Virus record (IMG/VR): IMGVR_UViG_3300030329_005429
Location: 1-53,976 of that record
DNA length: 53,976 nt
Origin: a virus
Direction: 5' to 3' (one strand)
Below are positions 14,786-22,215 of this stretch, piece after piece. How positions within the stretch are numbered: position 1 is the stretch's first letter; each line of letters begins with the position of its first letter. The notes beneath the pieces were generated by a model. That model worked only from the letters and a program-made list of their open reading frames with translations. It was not told the origin of the DNA and did no database searches. The translations under genes were made by a program, and so were the position numbers.

Positions 14786-15524
14786 TATTGAATGGAGTGG
14801 TCCATGTTGGTATTCATACAAAAAGGATGAAGATGGATTTCCAACAGAGTTCAAATTAGAACATTTTGTATTATTAGATAAAGGAACAGCATCAGCAACT
14901 GATTGGTCAGGAGAACAGTTCGGTAAAATCTTTCCAATTATCATGAAGAAATACCCAAAACTAAAAAAATGTGTTGTAGGAAATATACATTCACACCATA
15001 CTATGGGAGCATTCTTTAGTGGAACAGATATAGAGCATCTGGAAGAAAATGCAAATAAAGACTTTTATCCAAGCCTTGTAGTAGCAAGGTCAGGAAAAGC
15101 ATTAAAAGCATTTGCATTTAGCTATAAAGACCAATACAATAACATTCATAGATATGAAGTTGATGAAGATGATATAGCAGTAAAGATTCCTAAACCAGAA
15201 AAAGAATGGTTAAGAGAAATAAAAGAAGCAGAAAAAGTATCAAAACCTGAAGCAATAACATTAGCTAGTAATAATAGAGGGTATTATAATGCTTTTAATC
15301 GAAACCACAATCAATCCTATTTATTCAATTATCATCAAAATGGATGGGGAGAAAAGGTATTAGATGAAACAGACCCAAAAACTTGGACGGATGAAGAGAA
15401 GATAGAAGCCTGGCAAGAAGTAATGGATGATATAGAAATGGGGTTTCAAGATACAATAGAAGCTAAAAAAAGGCTAAAGGAAATAGGTGTTAGCTGGGAA
15501 GGAGTAATAGTTGGAAATAAATAG
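14721..15524 (+). CDS. JAB/JAMM metallopeptidase (deubiquitinase-like)
   Basis: This 267-aa protein has the exact JAMM zinc motif H90-S-H92-x7-S100-x2-D103 (HSHHTMGAFFSGTD), preceded by strands (KKCVVGNI) and followed by YPSLVVARSGKALKAFAF, all usual for the JAB/MPN fold. The catalytic Glu expected upstream may be in FKLEHFVLL. It has a roughly 150-aa C-terminal extension ending in an acidic helix-turn-helix-like tail. The gene overlaps the E2-like gene by 65 bp and the E1-like gene by 14 bp. Likely roles are trimming the C-terminal Lys of the ubiquitin-like protein and removing it from targets. Phage tail-tip JAB proteins exist, but this gene is in the replication unit. Confidence 0.85.
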   Translation: MKLSISMKMENKITYLLNHYLNIEWSGPCWYSYKKDEDGFPTEFKLEHFVLLDKGTASATDWSGEQFGKIFPIIMKKYPKLKKCVVGNIHSHHTMGAFFSGTDIEHLEENANKDFYPSLVVARSGKALKAFAFSYKDQYNNIHRYEVDEDDIAVKIPKPEKEWLREIKEAEKVSKPEAITLASNNRGYYNAFNRNHNQSYLFNYHQNGWGEKVLDETDPKTWTDEEKIEAWQEVMDDIEMGFQDTIEAKKRLKEIGVSWEGVIVGNK

Positions 15525-16191
15525 TTCTAGGTTTTTAAGAAATAAAGATTTAATAGACCAAAAGAACTTAAAAGGAAAAGTAACTTTAATAGGAGCAGGC
15601 GGAATTGGGTCTGCTCTTATTCAGTTATTAGCAATAATGGGATGGAAAGATGTAATGGTATGGGATGATGATGTATTAGCTCCTCATAACTTATCAACTA
15701 CAACTTATCAACCTAAATACCTTGGAAAAGATAAATCTTTAGTAGCAATGGAAACATTCAATTCATTTTCAGATAAATCTCAAAAAATAAATCATAAACC
15801 ATTTAGATGGTATTCAGATAGTAAGATAAGCCCTAGAGTATTCTTAGGCCCTGACAATATGGATACCAGGAAAGAGGTTTATGAGAAATGGGCTTCATTA
15901 AGCAATAGGGAATTTCTTATAGATATGAGAATGGGTGCATTAGGAATGGAAATAATAACAGCAACAAAAGAAAGCGATAATTATATGGATACTTGGATGG
16001 ATGGTAATTCCATAAAAGACGAAGCTTGTACTATGAAACATACTATATTCACAGCTAATATAGTAGCTGGTTTTGGTATAAATCAGGCATTTTGCGTATT
16101 GCAAGGAATACCATATTATTCGTATATTAACATCAGTTTAACTCCCCTTATCTGTAGGAAAGAGGGGTTTACTGTCTCTAGAACATTATAA
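15511..16191 (+). CDS. ThiF/E1-like activating enzyme
   Basis: This 226-aa protein starts at a TTG at 15511 after GAAGGAG. It has the Rossmann nucleotide loop GAGGIGS (28-34), the acidic strand end VWDDD (50-54), N60-L61, and lysines at 73-75, all as in the adenylating domain of ThiF/MoeB/E1. C173 in EACTMKH, followed by helix NIVAGFGINQAF, is placed like the E1 catalytic or sulphur-transfer cysteine. The Arg of the usual NLNRQ is replaced (NLSTTTY), and there is no CxxC zinc pair. It should adenylate the ubiquitin-like protein's C-terminus and pass it to the E2-like C125. It is shorter than most ThiF proteins. Confidence 0.82.
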   Translation: MEINSSRFLRNKDLIDQKNLKGKVTLIGAGGIGSALIQLLAIMGWKDVMVWDDDVLAPHNLSTTTYQPKYLGKDKSLVAMETFNSFSDKSQKINHKPFRWYSDSKISPRVFLGPDNMDTRKEVYEKWASLSNREFLIDMRMGALGMEIITATKESDNYMDTWMDGNSIKDEACTMKHTIFTANIVAGFGINQAFCVLQGIPYYSYINISLTPLICRKEGFTVSRTL

Positions 16192-16203
16192 AATAGGAGA
16201 AAT

Positions 16204-17070
16204 ATGGACATTCAAATAAGAAAAGTAAAGAATGATTGGAAAGAGATGCCTAATGGTATTACCTATTATTTTATTGGTCAACCTAAGACTGGTAAAACAA
16301 CCGCAGCTTCTAAATGGAGTAGCAAAGGTAGTGAAGGCGTTCTTCTAATTGATACTGATTTAGGTAGTGATTTTGTTGAAAATGCAAACACTATAACTGT
16401 ATCATCATTAAATGAACCTATAAGAGAAAAAATGAGTGAAGATGGTAGAAAAATAGTAAATAAAAAAGGTCAACGGGAGGTAGAAATAGTTCCTCCAGAA
16501 GAAAGAGGATTTTATTATCGTTCAGGTGATAATAAAGGAAAGCCTATGCCTGTTTATTCTATGAGTGAAGTATTGCAATGGATTAAATCCAATTGGAATA
16601 AAGTTCCTTATGATACTATAGTAATAGATACAATTGACCAGGTAAATAGATGGATTGAAGAAAAAGTTACAAGAGAACTTAATATAAGAGCAATGGGTGA
16701 AGGACAATGGGGTGCTGACTGGGGTATGGCAAGAAGAAATAATGTCGATATCATAGTTAGATTCCAAAAACTAATGAAGCAGCTTGGGGGGAATTTAGTG
16801 TTGATAAGTCATAGTAAAACTACTACTATAACAGATGGAAAAGCACAATTGTCCCCTGAATTACCAAGAGGATTAGCATATAGCATAACAGCTAAAGCGG
16901 ATGTAATTGGATATTCTACAGTAGATAAAGAATCAGGAGATTATAAAATATCATTTGAATCTTATGATGAAAGAACTGTAGGAAGTCGATTAAAGCCTTT
17001 AGCTCAAAAAAGCTTGCTATTCGATTATAAAACAATATTAAATGAAATCTTAACTTATAAGGAGAAGTAA
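16204..17070 (+). CDS. RecA-like AAA ATPase (Sak4/AAA_24-type)
   Basis: This 288-aa protein has Walker A GQPKTGKT at residues 25-32, a strand ending VLLIDTD near 46-52, Walker B-like DTIVIDTID near 136-144, and LVLISHSKTT, where His could be the gamma-phosphate sensor. Length and order match phage AAA_24 nucleotide-binding proteins and Sak4 recombinases, which load on ssDNA bound by a phage SSB. The next gene encodes a probable SSB, so recombination-dependent replication is a likely role. It has an AGGAG site and starts 12 bp after the E1-like gene. Confidence 0.85.
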   Translation: MDIQIRKVKNDWKEMPNGITYYFIGQPKTGKTTAASKWSSKGSEGVLLIDTDLGSDFVENANTITVSSLNEPIREKMSEDGRKIVNKKGQREVEIVPPEERGFYYRSGDNKGKPMPVYSMSEVLQWIKSNWNKVPYDTIVIDTIDQVNRWIEEKVTRELNIRAMGEGQWGADWGMARRNNVDIIVRFQKLMKQLGGNLVLISHSKTTTITDGKAQLSPELPRGLAYSITAKADVIGYSTVDKESGDYKISFESYDERTVGSRLKPLAQKSLLFDYKTILNEILTYKEK

Positions 17071-17073
17071 AAT

Positions 17074-17691
17074 ATGTCAGGTATAGTTAGACCACAAAAA
17101 TCTGGTTCAGGAGGAGGAAGTTTTCTAGGATTTAAAGAGCTTGGAATAGTAAGCTTTGAAGATAAATCAAATAACTTCGATTGGGCAGATGTATATCTTA
17201 AAGTAGAAATGAAAGTAGAGGGAAGTCAGTATACAAGAAATTTATTTGTATCTGGCTCGCATGAAAAAGATGATAGTGGAAATATAATTGACAGTTCTTT
17301 ACTTAAAAGAATATATTACTTATTTGATGCAATTGGATTTCAAGGTGGATTAAACCTGAAAGGTCAATTTGTAGATGAAAAAGAAAATATAATCCCAGAT
17401 ATAGCAGGTTATCTAAATGATAACTTCGCTCCTAATCCTATAGAAGACCCATCAATGAGTCTTGTAGGCTATCTGTATAAAGAAGCTCCAAGAAAGAATG
17501 GAGATGGAAAAGTGTATAGTCGTATACATAACTTTCTTCAACCTAATACAGCAAAAGGCTTAGAGGTATTGAAAGATAGAATCCAGTTCCTAAAATCAAA
17601 GAACTTTATAAAAGAAGCTGATGAAACAACAATAAATGGAGTTCTACCAAAGAATGTAGAGATAGAAGGTGCTATAACAGAGCAGCTATAA
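17074..17691 (+). CDS. Putative single-stranded DNA-binding protein
   Basis: This 205-aa protein follows the RecA-like ATPase by three bases and abuts the primase-helicase gene. It has a Gly/Ser-rich N-terminus, then beta-strands (ADVYLKVEMKVEG, YTRNLFVSG) suggesting an OB fold, and an acidic, hydrophobic C-terminus ending EGAITEQL, as often seen in SSBs for protein contacts. Gene order ATPase-SSB-helicase is common in phages. No diagnostic motif proves ssDNA binding. Confidence 0.6.
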   Translation: MSGIVRPQKSGSGGGSFLGFKELGIVSFEDKSNNFDWADVYLKVEMKVEGSQYTRNLFVSGSHEKDDSGNIIDSSLLKRIYYLFDAIGFQGGLNLKGQFVDEKENIIPDIAGYLNDNFAPNPIEDPSMSLVGYLYKEAPRKNGDGKVYSRIHNFLQPNTAKGLEVLKDRIQFLKSKNFIKEADETTINGVLPKNVEIEGAITEQL

Positions 17692-19494
17692 ATGGAAAGG
17701 TTAATAGAAGTAGCGTATGGGCATCCCTCATCAAGAGGGGTGCTTGTACCAATAACTCAATTGCAATCCTATTTAAAACAAGCAATGGATGAGAATAAAT
17801 CTTTATATAGAAGTGTTTATCTATATGATGAAAATGTCTTAGAGCATATGCAGAAAGTAGGTAGTGTTAGAAAATATATGGGCCAAAGATATATTGACAA
17901 TGTTATAGTTGATATAGATAAAAAGGATAATTCAAATAATCAAACATTAAAAAATGCTAGAAATATCTTTTATAAAATAGTCAAAGCTGGCGCTCCATAT
18001 GATGCTATACTCCCTTTATTTAGTGGCTCTGGATATCATCTTTTATTATCAGGAAAGTTGTTTAGTTTTAAAGACTCTAAAGACCTACCTTATGTAGTGA
18101 AAAGTACAATGAACTCTTTATTAGGTAAAGATGTAGACCCTTCAGTTTATACAAGGACAGCTATATATAGAGTGTCACATACAATAAATAATAAAACTGG
18201 GTTATATAAAATACCTTTAAAGCATGAAGAGTTCTTAAATTCTGATGCCGATAGAATATTAGAGTTAGCAAAGACACCAAGAATAGAATTTAAATCAAAG
18301 AAATTAACATCAAAAGGCCAACTATTAACATTCGTTACAAAGAATGAAGATATCCCAAGTCTTAAATCATTTACAAATATAAGAGAACCTAAAAATATAG
18401 TTCCTTGTGTACAAACCCTTTACAATAAAGGACCAGAAGAAGGCAATAGAAATATGACAGCTATGCGTATAGCAAGCCATTTTAAAAGAAATGGAATACC
18501 GTCAGAAGCAACAAAAGCCGCTCTTATGCATTGGAATAAAGATTCATTAGAAAATGATTTCCTGATGGAAAGAGTGGAATCTGTATATAATAATGGTTAT
18601 AGATATGGATGTAATGATTCAATTTTAAAAGATAATTGCAATACAAGATGCATACATTTTAAAAGGAGGGACTATTTGGTGGATGTTAAAAACTCAAATC
18701 AATTACAAGAAGAGCTGCATAAACGAATGACAACTGATTTTACAGGAAGAGTAATAAAGCTGAGTAAATTATTAGGACTTCCTGATAAAGAAATAACAAT
18801 ATATCCAGGTGAATTAGTCACAATATTTGGACCAACAGGATGTAATAAAACAACCTTTGCCCAAAATCTTATATTAGGATATGATATGTTAAATGATAAA
18901 ATAATAGACGATAAAGTTCCAACTTTATTTTTATCTCTTGAATTATCAGATTGGTATATGCATAGAAGAAACCTGCAAATAGTAGCAAATAGAACAAAGC
19001 AACAAATAGATAGTAATTATGAGAAAATCTATAATGATAATAAGGATAAACTTGAACATGTAATGATTCAAACTGTATCTCCTACAATAGAACAAATTAA
19101 GGAGAAAATACGGGAATTAAATCCACTTTGTGTTGTTATTGATTATATAGACTTATTAGGCACTCCTGTCGGATATAAGGGCGAATATGAACAAATTAGA
19201 TACATATCGCATTCATTAAGTAATATGGCAGTGAACCTTGATATAATAATCATACAAATATCACAAGTATCAAGAGATTATTCAAGAAATGAAGTTTTAG
19301 ACCTTTATGCAGGAAAAGGCTCTGGAGCTATAGAAAATGCCTCAAGAAAAGTTATAGGCATTAATGGTAAGGCAAATTCAAATCAGAAAACAGTAGAAAT
19401 GTTTAAAAATAGTGATGGGGATTTGTTTAATGATGTTAAACTAGAATGGCTTCCGTCATTCAGATTAAGGAGGGTTAGTGAAAGTAACGATTGA
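17692..19494 (+). CDS. Primase-polymerase/DnaB-type helicase fusion
   Basis: This 600-aa protein joins two enzymes. N-terminal archaeo-eukaryotic primase: DID at 74-76 (VIVDIDKKD), SGSGYH at 111-116 and R160 in AIYRVSH are the three catalytic motifs. The middle has a PriCT-like helical segment (about 245-290) and Cys residues 307, 316 and 320 that may bind a metal or iron-sulphur cluster. C-terminal RecA-fold helicase: Walker A GPTGCNKTT at 380-388, Walker B VVIDYIDLL at 481-489, ISQVSR near 517. It would prime and unwind at the fork. No phage DNA polymerase is present, so it must hand over to the host replisome unless the primase domain also extends DNA. Confidence 0.92.
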   Translation: MERLIEVAYGHPSSRGVLVPITQLQSYLKQAMDENKSLYRSVYLYDENVLEHMQKVGSVRKYMGQRYIDNVIVDIDKKDNSNNQTLKNARNIFYKIVKAGAPYDAILPLFSGSGYHLLLSGKLFSFKDSKDLPYVVKSTMNSLLGKDVDPSVYTRTAIYRVSHTINNKTGLYKIPLKHEEFLNSDADRILELAKTPRIEFKSKKLTSKGQLLTFVTKNEDIPSLKSFTNIREPKNIVPCVQTLYNKGPEEGNRNMTAMRIASHFKRNGIPSEATKAALMHWNKDSLENDFLMERVESVYNNGYRYGCNDSILKDNCNTRCIHFKRRDYLVDVKNSNQLQEELHKRMTTDFTGRVIKLSKLLGLPDKEITIYPGELVTIFGPTGCNKTTFAQNLILGYDMLNDKIIDDKVPTLFLSLELSDWYMHRRNLQIVANRTKQQIDSNYEKIYNDNKDKLEHVMIQTVSPTIEQIKEKIRELNPLCVVIDYIDLLGTPVGYKGEYEQIRYISHSLSNMAVNLDIIIIQISQVSRDYSRNEVLDLYAGKGSGAIENASRKVIGINGKANSNQKTVEMFKNSDGDLFNDVKLEWLPSFRLRRVSESND

Positions 19495-19714
19495 TTTGCC
19501 AGATGAAGACTACCTATTATTGAAAACAAGAGCAGCAAAAGAAATGCGTTCAATAAGAGCTCAGGTAGCTTATGATATAAGAGAAGCTGTAAATAAAGAT
19601 ATTTCAGATAGGAAAGAATGGCGAAAAATGAATAATGAAGCAGCTAAATTTGCTAAAAAGACTCTTTTGGATACAATGACACAAGAATCTGTCGGTCCTA
19701 TGGAGAAATTATGA
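19478..19714 (+). CDS. Ribbon-helix-helix DNA-binding protein
   Basis: This 78-aa protein starts at a GTG at 19478 after AAGGAGGG, overlapping the helicase gene by 17 bp. The first 45 residues (MKVTIDLPDEDYLLLKTRAA and the helix SIRAQVAYDIREAV) match the Arc/CopG ribbon-helix-helix fold: one beta-strand then two helices. RHH proteins bind operators as dimers, so it may autoregulate the early unit. The C-terminal 30 residues are helical and charged. Confidence 0.75.
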   Translation: MKVTIDLPDEDYLLLKTRAAKEMRSIRAQVAYDIREAVNKDISDRKEWRKMNNEAAKFAKKTLLDTMTQESVGPMEKL

Positions 19715-20244
19715 GCACAACAAAGGAACTAGTAGGCGAATACATCGATATAGAAATAAGAAAGGAGTACGCAGAAAGTCTTCAAGAAAGAAACGAATGC
19801 GATAATGCTCTCCAGGTAATACAAACAAAGCTAAAGAAGAAGGTTAAAGGTATAGACCATATAGTTATGGAAATGGATAAGAAATTAGCACTTGTAGTTG
19901 CTGAAGAAGATATTATATCCAAAGAAATAGCCAGATTAAAGAGAAGAAAAAATGCTATAAAAAGAAGTAAAGGATATTTCAATGAGGTTCTTTTACCAAT
20001 AGTAATAAAAGAAGTAGGTCAAAATGGAGTATTCGAAACTGAAACAGCAAAATATAAGTTATATGAAACATATGGAAAAGTAGATGTTAATGAAATAGAA
20101 TGTCCTAAAGACTATCTAAAAATCAGGATGGTTGAAGATATAGATAGAAAGAAAGCCAGAGCTGATGCCATAACAGCTCATAAAGAAGGCAAAGAGATAC
20201 CTGGTGTTAAAATAGCACTAGTAGAAAGAGTTAGAAGAACTTGA
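19711..20244 (+). CDS. Gp157-family protein
   Basis: This 177-aa protein has a long charged coiled coil (about 15-90) then a strand-rich end with FETETAKYKLYETYGKV, CPKDYL, DRKKARADAI and GKEIPGVKIALVERVR. This order, including the closing KxGxxIPGxxL segment, is that of Siphovirus Gp157, a family often encoded beside recombination or ssDNA-annealing genes. Its molecular activity is not well established; a role in replication or recombination is inferred. The ATG overlaps the previous stop. Confidence 0.8.
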   Translation: MSTTKELVGEYIDIEIRKEYAESLQERNECDNALQVIQTKLKKKVKGIDHIVMEMDKKLALVVAEEDIISKEIARLKRRKNAIKRSKGYFNEVLLPIVIKEVGQNGVFETETAKYKLYETYGKVDVNEIECPKDYLKIRMVEDIDRKKARADAITAHKEGKEIPGVKIALVERVRRT

Positions 20245-20435
20245 TAAAAACATATAATAAAGATGGATGTAGTTATATATGTTTATTCAATTCATTAATA
20301 ATAGGATGTGCAAGGCAAGTAGATATTAATATTGGTAAAACAATACTTATTAATGTCTCATTATGGCAATTAGGCTTTAGCATATCATTTCATAAGTACG
20401 AAGAAAACGGAGGTAAAGTGTATGGCGAATCGTAG
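20241..20435 (+). CDS. Small hypothetical protein, 64 aa
   Basis: A TTG start overlaps the previous stop (TTGA at 20241-20244), so translation is probably coupled. The 64-aa product has Cys near residues 10, 14 and 23 and a strand-rich centre (KTILINVSLWQLGFSISF). No motif is recognised. It overlaps the winged-helix gene by 14 bp. The weak start lowers confidence. Confidence 0.5.
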   Translation: MIKTYNKDGCSYICLFNSLIIGCARQVDINIGKTILINVSLWQLGFSISFHKYEENGGKVYGES

Positions 20436-20637
20436 AAAATCTCAGCTAAAAAAGATACTAAATCATTTGCAAAAAGTAGGATATATAAATCCACTTCAAG
20501 CATTGAATAAGTATGGATGCTTTAGATTATCTGCTGTAATATACTCATTAAGAGAAGCAGGGCATAATATTATTACCAAAAATATGAAAAATAAGCATGG
20601 TAATAATTATGCAAGATATGAGTATGATGCAAGTTAA
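20422..20637 (+). CDS. Winged-helix DNA-binding protein
   Basis: This 71-aa protein reads LKKILNHLQKVGYINPLQAL, NKYGCFRLSAVIYSLREAGH, NI. It closely follows the phage winged-helix domain type (HTH_39): ILxxLxxxGxxxxxxALxxYGxxRLxxxIxxLRxxGHxI. The recognition helix is RLSAVIYSLREAG and the wing follows. It probably regulates phage transcription or helps replication. It starts after GGAGG. Confidence 0.8.
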   Translation: MANRRKSQLKKILNHLQKVGYINPLQALNKYGCFRLSAVIYSLREAGHNIITKNMKNKHGNNYARYEYDAS

Positions 20638-20675
20638 CCTTGCTTTGAATGCGTATTAAATCGTAAAATATAAAT

Positions 20676-20739
20676 GGAGAGACTGCTAGTTTATTTACTA
20701 TTGTTCATTAATAATACCTTTATATAGAGCAGTCTCTTC
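20676..20739 (+). ncRNA. Closed-stem RNA element before the HNH gene
   Basis: GGAGAGACTGCT (20676-20687) pairs with AGCAGTCTCTTC (20728-20739), 12 bp with one G-U. Inside, TATTGTT and AATAATA form a 7-bp hairpin with a CATT loop. It fills most of the 107-bp gap between the winged-helix and HNH genes and ends five bases before the HNH start codon, leaving no space for a ribosome site. It may control HNH expression or belong to the same RNA family as the 12.3-12.8 kb array. Confidence 0.55.
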
Positions 20740-20744
20740 TATTT

Positions 20745-21203
20745 ATGAGACAAAAAAGAATACTACATTGGGAAAAGAAATTTCAAAGAAAATTAAAAAG
20801 ATTTCATAAAAACTTTTGGAAAAGAGCTTTTGGAAAAATCATCAAAAAAAGCTCTAACCTTAGAACATCATTAAAGAGGAGAAGTCGTGAGTATAATACG
20901 CTTTTTAAAATCAGCCTTGAGGAAATCCGTGAAATTATATATAAATACTACGGTAAAGGCTGTAATTATTGTGGGTGCACTCTTACCGTGGCTAATATTG
21001 TTTGCGACCATATACAGCCTATATCTAATGGCGGAGACAGCACTCCAAGTAATCTTCAAATAATATGTAGAAGATGTAATATCAGGAAAGGTAATTTATC
21101 CCATAAAGACTTTAAAAGAGTATTGAAGTGGATAAATAAACAACCAGAAGATGTAAAAAAGTATATTTTAAGAAAACTATCGAAAGGAGATAACTTCAGA
21201 TAA
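20745..21203 (+). CDS. HNH endonuclease
   Basis: This 152-aa protein has a very basic N-terminus (about 1-45), then CNYCG near 73-77, CDHIQPISNGGDS near 91-103, NLQIICRRCNIRKG near 107-120. That is the HNH core with two CxxC zinc pairs and the catalytic DH and N. It is the size of phage free-standing HNH nucleases, which may be homing enzymes or packaging helpers. No recognisable ribosome site precedes the ATG; a stable stem (20676-20739) does. Confidence 0.88.
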   Translation: MRQKRILHWEKKFQRKLKRFHKNFWKRAFGKIIKKSSNLRTSLKRRSREYNTLFKISLEEIREIIYKYYGKGCNYCGCTLTVANIVCDHIQPISNGGDSTPSNLQIICRRCNIRKGNLSHKDFKRVLKWINKQPEDVKKYILRKLSKGDNFR

Positions 21204-21316
21204 TGAGTGATTTAGATAAATTCAAAAAAATAGTTGAAAAACTAATAGGACCTCTGGGATTAACAACTTCAAAGAAAGTTAAAAAGAAAAGAGGAAGACC
21301 AAGGAAGAAAAAATGA
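21203..21316 (+). CDS. AT-hook-like micropeptide, 37 aa
   Basis: An ATG at 21203 overlaps the HNH gene's end, and the frame stops at TGA 21314-21316, overlapping the next ATG. The 37-aa product has a short helix (DLDKFKKIVEKLIG) and ends KKVKKKRGRPRKKK. RGRP flanked by Lys is the AT-hook that binds the minor groove of AT-rich DNA. A DNA-binding accessory role is likely from the motif. Overlaps on both sides support expression. Confidence 0.65.
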   Translation: MSDLDKFKKIVEKLIGPLGLTTSKKVKKKRGRPRKKK

Positions 21317-21531
21317 ATTATTTTAAAAATACTAATTACTTTAACAATTCAACAAAAAAGAAAAGCTATAAAAGAGAACTTATATACACTCCAGAATATA
21401 GCACTTTCACAACACATCAAAGACATAACGCTTGTGCAGAGAAAGCATCAGGAAAAGGTACAGATGGTTATTGTTGGTGGATAGAAAAATGGTTGAAAAT
21501 GTATCCGACAGAGAATGCATTTAAGGTATAA
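21313..21531 (+). CDS. Small hypothetical protein, 72 aa
   Basis: This 72-aa basic protein starts within the ATGA overlap with the AT-hook gene. It is rich in Asn, Lys, Tyr and Thr at the N-terminus and has ACAEKASGKGTDGYCWWIEKW in the second half, with two Cys and a Trp pair. Function is unknown. Confidence 0.6.
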   Translation: MNYFKNTNYFNNSTKKKSYKRELIYTPEYSTFTTHQRHNACAEKASGKGTDGYCWWIEKWLKMYPTENAFKV

Positions 21532-21724
21532 AGGAAAAGGTTATTTAGATTGCAATGTATGTGGAAAACAAACAAATCAAATATATGGCTATAAACCACA
21601 CAAAGCAATTATAAACCTATTGAATGAATCAGAACAAAAAGAAAAAGATATATGTGAACTATGCGCAAGAAGAGAAATTGGGCCCAAAAATAAAGCTTGG
21701 CCTGATATAAAAAGAAAAATATAA
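21515..21724 (+). CDS. Small zinc-ribbon protein, last early gene
   Basis: This 69-aa protein has CNVC near residues 13-16 and CELC near 47-50, a four-Cys zinc ribbon separated by a helix-containing loop. It overlaps the previous gene by 17 bp. The first residues come from ATGCATTTAAGG without a clear ribosome site, so translation may be coupled. It is the last gene of the rightward unit, followed by a closed-stem element. Confidence 0.65.
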   Translation: MHLRYKGKGYLDCNVCGKQTNQIYGYKPHKAIINLLNESEQKEKDICELCARREIGPKNKAWPDIKRKI

Positions 21725-21729
21725 AAAAA

Positions 21730-21815
21730 TTGAGCAGGTACGCTTCTTATAACACTTAAAAAACGCACAATAAGTATAGCAACTTTCAACCTTATCCGAC
21801 TAGCTACCTGCTCAA
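21730..21815 (+). ncRNA. Closed-stem RNA element at the end of the early unit
   Basis: TTGAGCAGGTA (21730-21740) pairs perfectly with TACCTGCTCAA (21805-21815), 11 bp, around 64 bases that include CTTAT/ATAAG. It lies in the 158-bp convergent gap between the last rightward gene and the last leftward gene. It could protect the 3' end of the early transcript or be an independent RNA. The rest of the gap contains an AT-only hairpin (21850-21866) that on the minus strand is followed by T residues and may end the late unit. Confidence 0.55.
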
Positions 21816-21849
21816 CTGCCAATAAAGACAGCAAAGAACAACAGCTAAA

Positions 21850-21866
21850 AAATATTAAAAATATTT
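21850..21866 (-). terminator. Weak AT hairpin after the last leftward gene
   Basis: AAATATT and AATATTT flank three bases; on the minus strand a T-rich run follows. This is the only terminator-like structure after the stop at 21883, but a pure A/T stem is weak. Confidence 0.3.
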
Positions 21867-21882
21867 ATACAGGGAGGCAAAA

Positions 21883-22215
21883 TTAGTCTCTAATTCCCCT
21901 TTTTACAGGTTTTGCGAATGCTGCTTTATGGATAGCTTTATAAAGAGAGGATTGCAAATCGTCTTTTCCTTTTGTCATTTTAAAAACAATAGTTCTAAGC
22001 CTATCAACATTATCTCTATTCATAGTAGCTCTAGCTGTTCTTATAACACCACTTATATCCGTTCCCTCTCTATTTGCTTTGCCTTGCAAGAATCTCCTTG
22101 CTTTATCGGTAAATTGAGCGCTTAATGGTATTATAGGCCTACCAGCTCTATCAGTTCTATAAGTAACACCCTTTTTTAAGGCGTTTAATACTAATCGTGC
22201 AGTACTTAATTTCAT
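21883..22215 (-). CDS. Hypothetical protein ending the late unit, 110 aa
   Basis: This 110-aa, very basic protein (many Arg/Lys, MKLSTARLVLNALKKG, RAGRPIIPLS, KRGIRD) has helical segments with no Cys and no catalytic motif. It follows the 52-aa membrane peptide with an ATGA overlap. Such basic late proteins may be packaged with DNA or the giant virion protein, but this is inference. It is the last gene of the leftward unit. Confidence 0.65.
   Translation of the reverse strand: MKLSTARLVLNALKKGVTYRTDRAGRPIIPLSAQFTDKARRFLQGKANREGTDISGVIRTARATMNRDNVDRLRTIVFKMTKGKDDLQSSLYKAIHKAAFAKPVKRGIRD

Noticed and set aside
14721-15524. JAB protein as a tail-tip peptidase like lambda K
   Set aside because: It is encoded in the early replication unit beside E1- and E2-like genes, lacks an NlpC/P60 domain, and is not near tail genes.
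15511-16191. E1-like protein as plain ThiF/MoeB cofactor enzyme
   Set aside because: No thiamine or molybdopterin genes are present and an E2-like gene is linked; kept only as an alternative.
20676-21203. IscB/HEARO-type RNA-guided HNH system
   Set aside because: The HNH protein is 152 aa with no RuvC or PLMP regions, and the RNA is only 64 nt.
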